The notes beneath the pieces were generated by a model. It saw only the letters and a program-made list of their open reading frames with translations, was not told the origin of the DNA and did no database searches. The position numbers were made by a program, and so were the translations under genes. 64,000 bases of DNA from Alphaproteobacteria bacterium (GTDB lineage: Bacteria; Pseudomonadota; Alphaproteobacteria; Rhizobiales; Rhizobiaceae): assembly GCA_024280375.1 (NCBI GenBank), contig JAJRQF010000035.1, forward strand, positions 168,151-232,150, in the 5' to 3' direction. Below, in pieces: positions 60,464-64,000 of this stretch. Within the stretch, counting starts at the first letter, position 1, and every line of letters starts with the position of its first letter.

Positions 60464-61249
60464 ATGGACAATATTGACGAATTCATTGAATTTGCTGATG
60501 GCATGGCAGAAATGGTGCGCCCGATCAGCGTTGAAGCTTTTGAAAAAGGCTACGATTACGAAGTCAAAAGCGACGGCAGTCCGGTGACAGAAATTGACCG
60601 GGCAGTTGAGCAAATATTACGTCGGGAAATCAACAAACACTATCCTGATTTTGGTATTCTTGGCGAAGAATTCGGCAATGAAAATATGGATGCCGAATAT
60701 ATATGGGTGCTGGATCCGATCGACGGAACAAGGGCATTTGCCACCGGCCTGCCAAATTTCGGTAGCCTGATCGCGCTTTGCCACCGAAGCTCACCGATCA
60801 TCGGGATTATCGAATTGCCAATTGAACGAATGCGTGTGATTGGCGCAAAAGGGCGGCAAACTTTGTGCAACAACAAGCCGGTAAAAACCCGAAATTGTAC
60901 GTCGCTGGCTGACGCTGTTGTATGCCCCTGCGGTCCAGATTATTGGGGTGACCACGAGCCCAAACTGGCCAAATTGAGAGAGCAGTCCAATTGGCGCGTT
61001 TATGATGGCGGTTGTGCTGCATATGCCTCACTGGCGCGTGGACATGTTGATGTTTGTATCGATGCCACACTTGATGCATACGACTTCAGTGCACTGGTGC
61101 CGGTAATCGAAGGGGCGGGAGGAATTATAACTGACTGGCAAGGCATGCCGCTGACACTTTCTTCCGGCAAGCTGGTGGTTGCTGCAGGCACCGCCGCGTG
61201 TCACCTTGAAGTATTGTCCGTTTTGAACCCGTCACCTACCTCCTCCTAA
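60464..61249 (+). CDS. Inositol-monophosphatase-family phosphatase (HisN/histidinol-phosphatase-like)
   Basis: A 261-residue Mg-dependent phosphatase. Metal motifs GEEFG and DPIDGTRAFATGLPNFGSLIALCH and a C-terminal DAYDFSALVPVIEGAGG are visible. DGTRAF instead of DGT-x-NF is typical of the HisN-type histidinol phosphatases in this family. Located between the cysteine-desulfurase-like gene and an amino-acid transporter; it may dephosphorylate histidinol phosphate or another sugar/amino-alcohol phosphate. Substrate not certain. Confidence 0.83.
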   Translation: MDNIDEFIEFADGMAEMVRPISVEAFEKGYDYEVKSDGSPVTEIDRAVEQILRREINKHYPDFGILGEEFGNENMDAEYIWVLDPIDGTRAFATGLPNFGSLIALCHRSSPIIGIIELPIERMRVIGAKGRQTLCNNKPVKTRNCTSLADAVVCPCGPDYWGDHEPKLAKLREQSNWRVYDGGCAAYASLARGHVDVCIDATLDAYDFSALVPVIEGAGGIITDWQGMPLTLSSGKLVVAAGTAACHLEVLSVLNPSPTSS

Positions 61250-61397
61250 GGGATGATGGACTGAAATTGGTTGATTGGCGATGGTAGTTTCATATGGACG
61301 CGGGAAATTGAGTTCATATCAGTTTCCGGCAAGGAGAAAACTATAATGCGCGACATCAGCAACGTGCACAAGAAACACAGGAGAAGAGGAACGAATT

Positions 61398-62216
61398 ATG
61401 AAACAATTTATCAAACTTACAACAATGGCCGCGATTGCCATCGGTCTGGTATCTGTAACACAGGTGCAAACAGCAACTGCGGAGACCCTTCGGGTTGGAA
61501 TGGAATGCACTTACGCGCCGTTCAATTTTAAAACCGCCGAGGGCAATCTTGATGGTTACGATGTTGATGTTGCCAAGGGTGTGGCAAAAATCCTGGGTGC
61601 TGAACTTAAATTTGTATGCCAAAAATGGGATGGAATGATCCCTGCTTTGTTGGCCAATAAATTTGATCTGGTAATCGCGTCGATGTCGATTACAGATTCA
61701 CGGTTGGAAAAAATGGATTTTTCCGCACCTTATCGTATTTCGGTCGGCCGCCTTGTTGGCAAAAAAGACATGGGCATAAAGCTGTTTGATGACGGCGGCA
61801 AACCCATGGCTGATAATTTCGAGGGCCTGAAAATTGGCGTCGGCAGGGCAACAACCTATGCAAAATGGTTTGAAGCAAAATTGCCCGGTGCAAAAGTTGT
61901 ATATTACGATAGCTCGGAAGCCATGTATCTCGATCTTACAAATGGTCGGACCGACATGATCATGACCAACCCGATGAAAGCATTCCTCAAGTTTTTGAGC
62001 AAGGAGGACGGGGCCGGATATGAGTTTGTCAGCCCACAAATTGATGAGACCAAATTTTTCGGCATTGGTGTCGGCATTGGTCTTCGCAAAGGCAATGACG
62101 AATTGAAAAAACGCCTCGATACAGCCGTATTGGAATTGACCAAAAACGGATCACTGAAGACCTATGCGCTCAAATACTTCCCGTTTGCAATTCATAATGA
62201 AGGTTGGGAAGGTTAA
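61398..62216 (+). CDS. Polar amino-acid ABC transporter binding protein
   Basis: A 272-residue binding protein of the HisJ/ArgT type. The signal peptide (MKQFIKLTTMAAIAIGLVSVTQVQTATA) is followed by ETLRVGMECTYAPFNFKTAEGNLDGYDVDVAKGVA and LVIASMSITDSRLEKMDFSAPY, the family's ligand-binding segments (MSIT, R, D). A basic amino acid (lysine/arginine/ornithine/histidine) is the usual substrate. A hairpin follows before the permease. Confidence 0.88.
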   Translation: MKQFIKLTTMAAIAIGLVSVTQVQTATAETLRVGMECTYAPFNFKTAEGNLDGYDVDVAKGVAKILGAELKFVCQKWDGMIPALLANKFDLVIASMSITDSRLEKMDFSAPYRISVGRLVGKKDMGIKLFDDGGKPMADNFEGLKIGVGRATTYAKWFEAKLPGAKVVYYDSSEAMYLDLTNGRTDMIMTNPMKAFLKFLSKEDGAGYEFVSPQIDETKFFGIGVGIGLRKGNDELKKRLDTAVLELTKNGSLKTYALKYFPFAIHNEGWEG

Positions 62217-62233
62217 TCCACCCAGGATTAGTC

Positions 62234-62262
62234 CCCCGGCAACGCAGAAATTTCTGCCGGGG
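62234..62262 (+). terminator. Hairpin between amino-acid binding-protein and permease genes
   Basis: CCCCGGCA (62234-62241) pairs perfectly with TGCCGGGG (62255-62262). The interior contains the self-complementary GCAGAAATTTCTGC (overlapping the right arm), so alternative folds exist. It lies 18 bp past the binding-protein stop. No T-run follows. Confidence 0.6.
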
Positions 62263-62334
62263 AGACTGCACTACCATATAATCGAGGCTGACAAGACAGG
62301 TCTTCTATAAAACAAACTGTAAGGGAATATTTGG

Positions 62335-63030
62335 TTGGCAGATCTGGTTGGATGGTGGGATGATTTTTTCTGGGGGTCGATTGTCGTCGTTCAGATATTT
62401 GCCGTATCGCTGGTCATGATGGTCTTGTTTGGTCTGATGGGAGCTGCTGCAAAACTGTCCAACAGCCGGATTGCACAAAGTATTGCAAGCGCCTACACGG
62501 TAATTTTTCGCGGCACCCCGGAAATTCTCGTTCTGTTGCTGATTTATTTCGGCTCAGCCATCGCCCTTACCAGCGTCGCGAAAATTTTTGACCCCTCCAT
62601 TACATTTCTTGACATTCCACCATTTTGGGCCGGGTCATTTGCGATTGCTCTTGTCGTTGGCTCCTATGCAACCGAAACCTTCCGCGGTGCATTCCAGGGT
62701 GTAAACCCTGGCCTGATAGAAGCCTCCCGGGCGCTCGGTATCTCCCAATTCAATACTTTCATCTATATCCAGATTCCGGAAATGTGGCGGTTGGCGTTAC
62801 CTGCATTTGGCAATCACATGTTGTCCTTGATAAAGGACACAGCATTGATCTCGATAATTGGCCTCAACGAAACACTGTTTGTTGCAGAACAGGCAATCGG
62901 AACAACCGGCAAACCATTCACCATGTATGTCGTGGTTGGCTGCATATATCTCTCATTTTCAACAATCATCACCTTGACCGTGATGCTGCTTGAGAGAAAA
63001 GCCAACCAACATCTTGCGGGTGCGCGATAG
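62335..63030 (+). CDS. Polar amino-acid ABC transporter permease, HisQ-like
   Basis: A 231-residue permease with about five hydrophobic helices and the ABC EAA loop ETFRGAFQGVNPGLIEASRALGIS. The start is TTG 62335, with AAGGG 9 nt upstream. Its TAG stop shares one G with the GTG start of the next permease, so the two are coupled. Confidence 0.88.
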   Translation: MADLVGWWDDFFWGSIVVVQIFAVSLVMMVLFGLMGAAAKLSNSRIAQSIASAYTVIFRGTPEILVLLLIYFGSAIALTSVAKIFDPSITFLDIPPFWAGSFAIALVVGSYATETFRGAFQGVNPGLIEASRALGISQFNTFIYIQIPEMWRLALPAFGNHMLSLIKDTALISIIGLNETLFVAEQAIGTTGKPFTMYVVVGCIYLSFSTIITLTVMLLERKANQHLAGAR

Positions 63031-63722
63031 TGATTGATTTTCAACTCATCGCGGATTCAATCCCCAAGATGCTGGTAGGGATCGGCCTTACCCTTGAGCT
63101 AATGCTGGTTTCTGCAGTTCTTGGCACCATCCTGGCTGTAATTTTGTTGCTCATGCGGATCAGTGGCCGCCGGTATTTGTCATGGCCCGCATTGACTTAT
63201 ATTTATATATTTCGCGGCACGCCCATTCTGGTGCAAATTTTTATAATATATTACGGACTGCCGCAATTGGACTTCGTGCGGGAAAGCATATTCTGGCCAA
63301 TTCTGCGAGAACCTTACGGTTGTGCCGTATTGGCGCTGGCGTTGAACAACGGTGCATATATGTCAGAAATTTTCCGCGGCGGCGTTTTAGGGGTCGACAA
63401 GGGCCTTGGTGAAGCCGCTTCTGCATTGGGTTTGTCCATCCGCCAAAGATTTATGTACATTACGACACCAATTGCGGTCAGGCTCGCGATACCCGCCTAT
63501 AGTAATGATATTGTCAGCCTGATGAAATCTACCGCCTTGGCCAGCACCATAACATTGCTCGACATGATGGGCATTGCGCGCACCATCGTGGCCGAGACAT
63601 TCGCCCCCTATGAAGTATTCATATCCCTGGCTGTGATTTACATAATAATGACCTTTTTTATTCAAAAAGGGTTTGGATATTTTGAACGGTATATGAGCAG
63701 ATATTTAAAGAGAGATGCCTGA
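63030..63722 (+). CDS. Polar amino-acid ABC transporter permease, HisM-like
   Basis: A 230-residue permease with the EAA loop SEIFRGGVLGVDKGLGEAASALGLS and typical HisM signature YIYIFRGTPILVQIFIIYYGLPQ. GTG start at 63030 shares a base with the preceding stop. Partner of the HisQ-like subunit; the ATPase gene starts 2 bp after it. Confidence 0.9.
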   Translation: MIDFQLIADSIPKMLVGIGLTLELMLVSAVLGTILAVILLLMRISGRRYLSWPALTYIYIFRGTPILVQIFIIYYGLPQLDFVRESIFWPILREPYGCAVLALALNNGAYMSEIFRGGVLGVDKGLGEAASALGLSIRQRFMYITTPIAVRLAIPAYSNDIVSLMKSTALASTITLLDMMGIARTIVAETFAPYEVFISLAVIYIIMTFFIQKGFGYFERYMSRYLKRDA

Positions 63723-63723
63723 T

Positions 63724-64000
63724 ATGGATAACAATAAAGGCGAACCGGTAATTGTTATGGAAAATGTTGACAAGTTTTTCGGCACCTTTCAAGCACTCAA
63801 GAACATTAATCTTGTCGTCAACAAAGGTGGGCGCCTTGTGGTTTGTGGCCCATCCGGATCTGGTAAATTAACCATGATCCGATGCATCAACCGACTGGAG
63901 GAACACAATGGCGGTAAAATTGTTGTCAATGGCCATGAGCTTACCGGCAATACCAAAGATATTGATGCCGTGCGCCGGGAAGTCGGCATGGTTTTCCAGA
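63724..64000 (+). CDS. Amino-acid ABC transporter ATPase, N-terminal part, with altered Walker A
   Basis: The frame runs off the right end of the window. The visible 92 residues are HisP/GlnQ-like: VMENVDKFFGTFQALKNINL, then Walker A as GPSGSGKLT, and RCINRLEEHNGGKIVVNGHEL, with the Q-loop region VRREVGMVFQ at the edge. The usual Ser after Lys, which ligates Mg2+, is Leu: codon TTA at 63868-63870, one transition from TCA. If real, ATP hydrolysis would be expected to fail. The rest of the gene is not visible. Confidence 0.85.
   Translation, partial: MDNNKGEPVIVMENVDKFFGTFQALKNINLVVNKGGRLVVCGPSGSGKLTMIRCINRLEEHNGGKIVVNGHELTGNTKDIDAVRREVGMVFQ

Noticed and set aside
61346..61531. A short frame with a good AAGGAG site that starts at 61346 and runs into the HisJ-like gene in another frame
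   Set aside because: Its product has no recognisable pattern beyond a basic start, and it overlaps the true signal peptide frame. It may be a leader, but I see no regulatory codon pattern.
1..64000. tRNA, rRNA, CRISPR array, transposase, integrase or phage genes
   Set aside because: I looked in the gaps and found no cloverleaf, repeat array or mobile-element protein. Small RNAs cannot be excluded by eye.

Overview
The window reads as chromosomal DNA of a heterotrophic, probably marine, alphaproteobacterium of the Rhodobacterales/Hyphomicrobiales type. The evidence is the mix of genes: an Hsp33 fragment next to an RND pump, glycine-betaine uptake with dimethylglycine-dehydrogenase-like enzymes, a PuuD-type urate oxidase, a complete iol operon led by an RpiR-family regulator, and many binding-protein ABC transporters. 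GC looks close to half (not counted). Several genes use TTG or GTG starts. I see no rRNA, tRNA, CRISPR array, integrase or transposase. The only signs of decay are two pseudogene patches and one repeated gene end.

Layout. 1-5320: end of hslO, then a two-gene RND efflux operon. 5324-7173 (minus): trkH and apaG. 7269-17266 (minus): proX-proV-proW, two tandem FAD/GcvT-domain dehydrogenases and a choline-kinase-like gene, with a divergent DeoR regulator (17460-18218). 18205-22228 (minus): a DUF1932 dehydrogenase with a LysR regulator carrying two HTH domains, then a DCC/HTTM membrane-redox trio. 22362-35584: the most unusual locus. It holds an aldehyde:ferredoxin-oxidoreductase-family enzyme, a 6-hydroxynicotinate-reductase-family enzyme, a UPF0280 (ApbE-like) protein, two DUF1185 proteins, a Rieske oxygenase, a branched-chain-type ABC transporter, an enamidase-like amidohydrolase and a MarR regulator. 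35665-38880: puuD, a LysR gene and ureidoglycine aminohydrolase. 38914-44795: a LysR gene, a periplasmic metallo-beta-lactamase-fold protein, then a four-gene operon (CDGSH-glutamate-synthase fusion, methyltransferase, hemerythrin, glutathionyl-hydroquinone reductase). 44889-45125: ATPase pseudogene. 45488-57729: rpiR and a ten-gene inositol operon. 57750-58907: a decayed zone. 59176-64000: cysteine-desulfurase-like gene, HisN-like phosphatase and a polar amino-acid ABC transporter running off the window.

The main candidate for a poorly described system is 22362-35584. The reductase and the amidohydrolase are relatives of two consecutive enzymes of anaerobic nicotinate fermentation (ring reduction, then enamide hydrolysis). 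Here they sit with an O2-dependent Rieske oxygenase and an uptake system, so I infer a mixed oxidative/reductive route for an N-heterocycle such as an N-methylpyridinium carboxylate. Three copies of one palindrome (TCATT-n-GYRYRC-n-AATGA; the copy at 27785 has a weaker left arm) lie upstream of the AOR gene, the Rieske gene and the marR gene. They tie the locus into one predicted regulon.

A second pattern crosses loci: in all four binding-protein ABC operons a strong hairpin follows the binding-protein gene and precedes the next transporter gene. This suggests a shared way of making more binding protein than membrane components.
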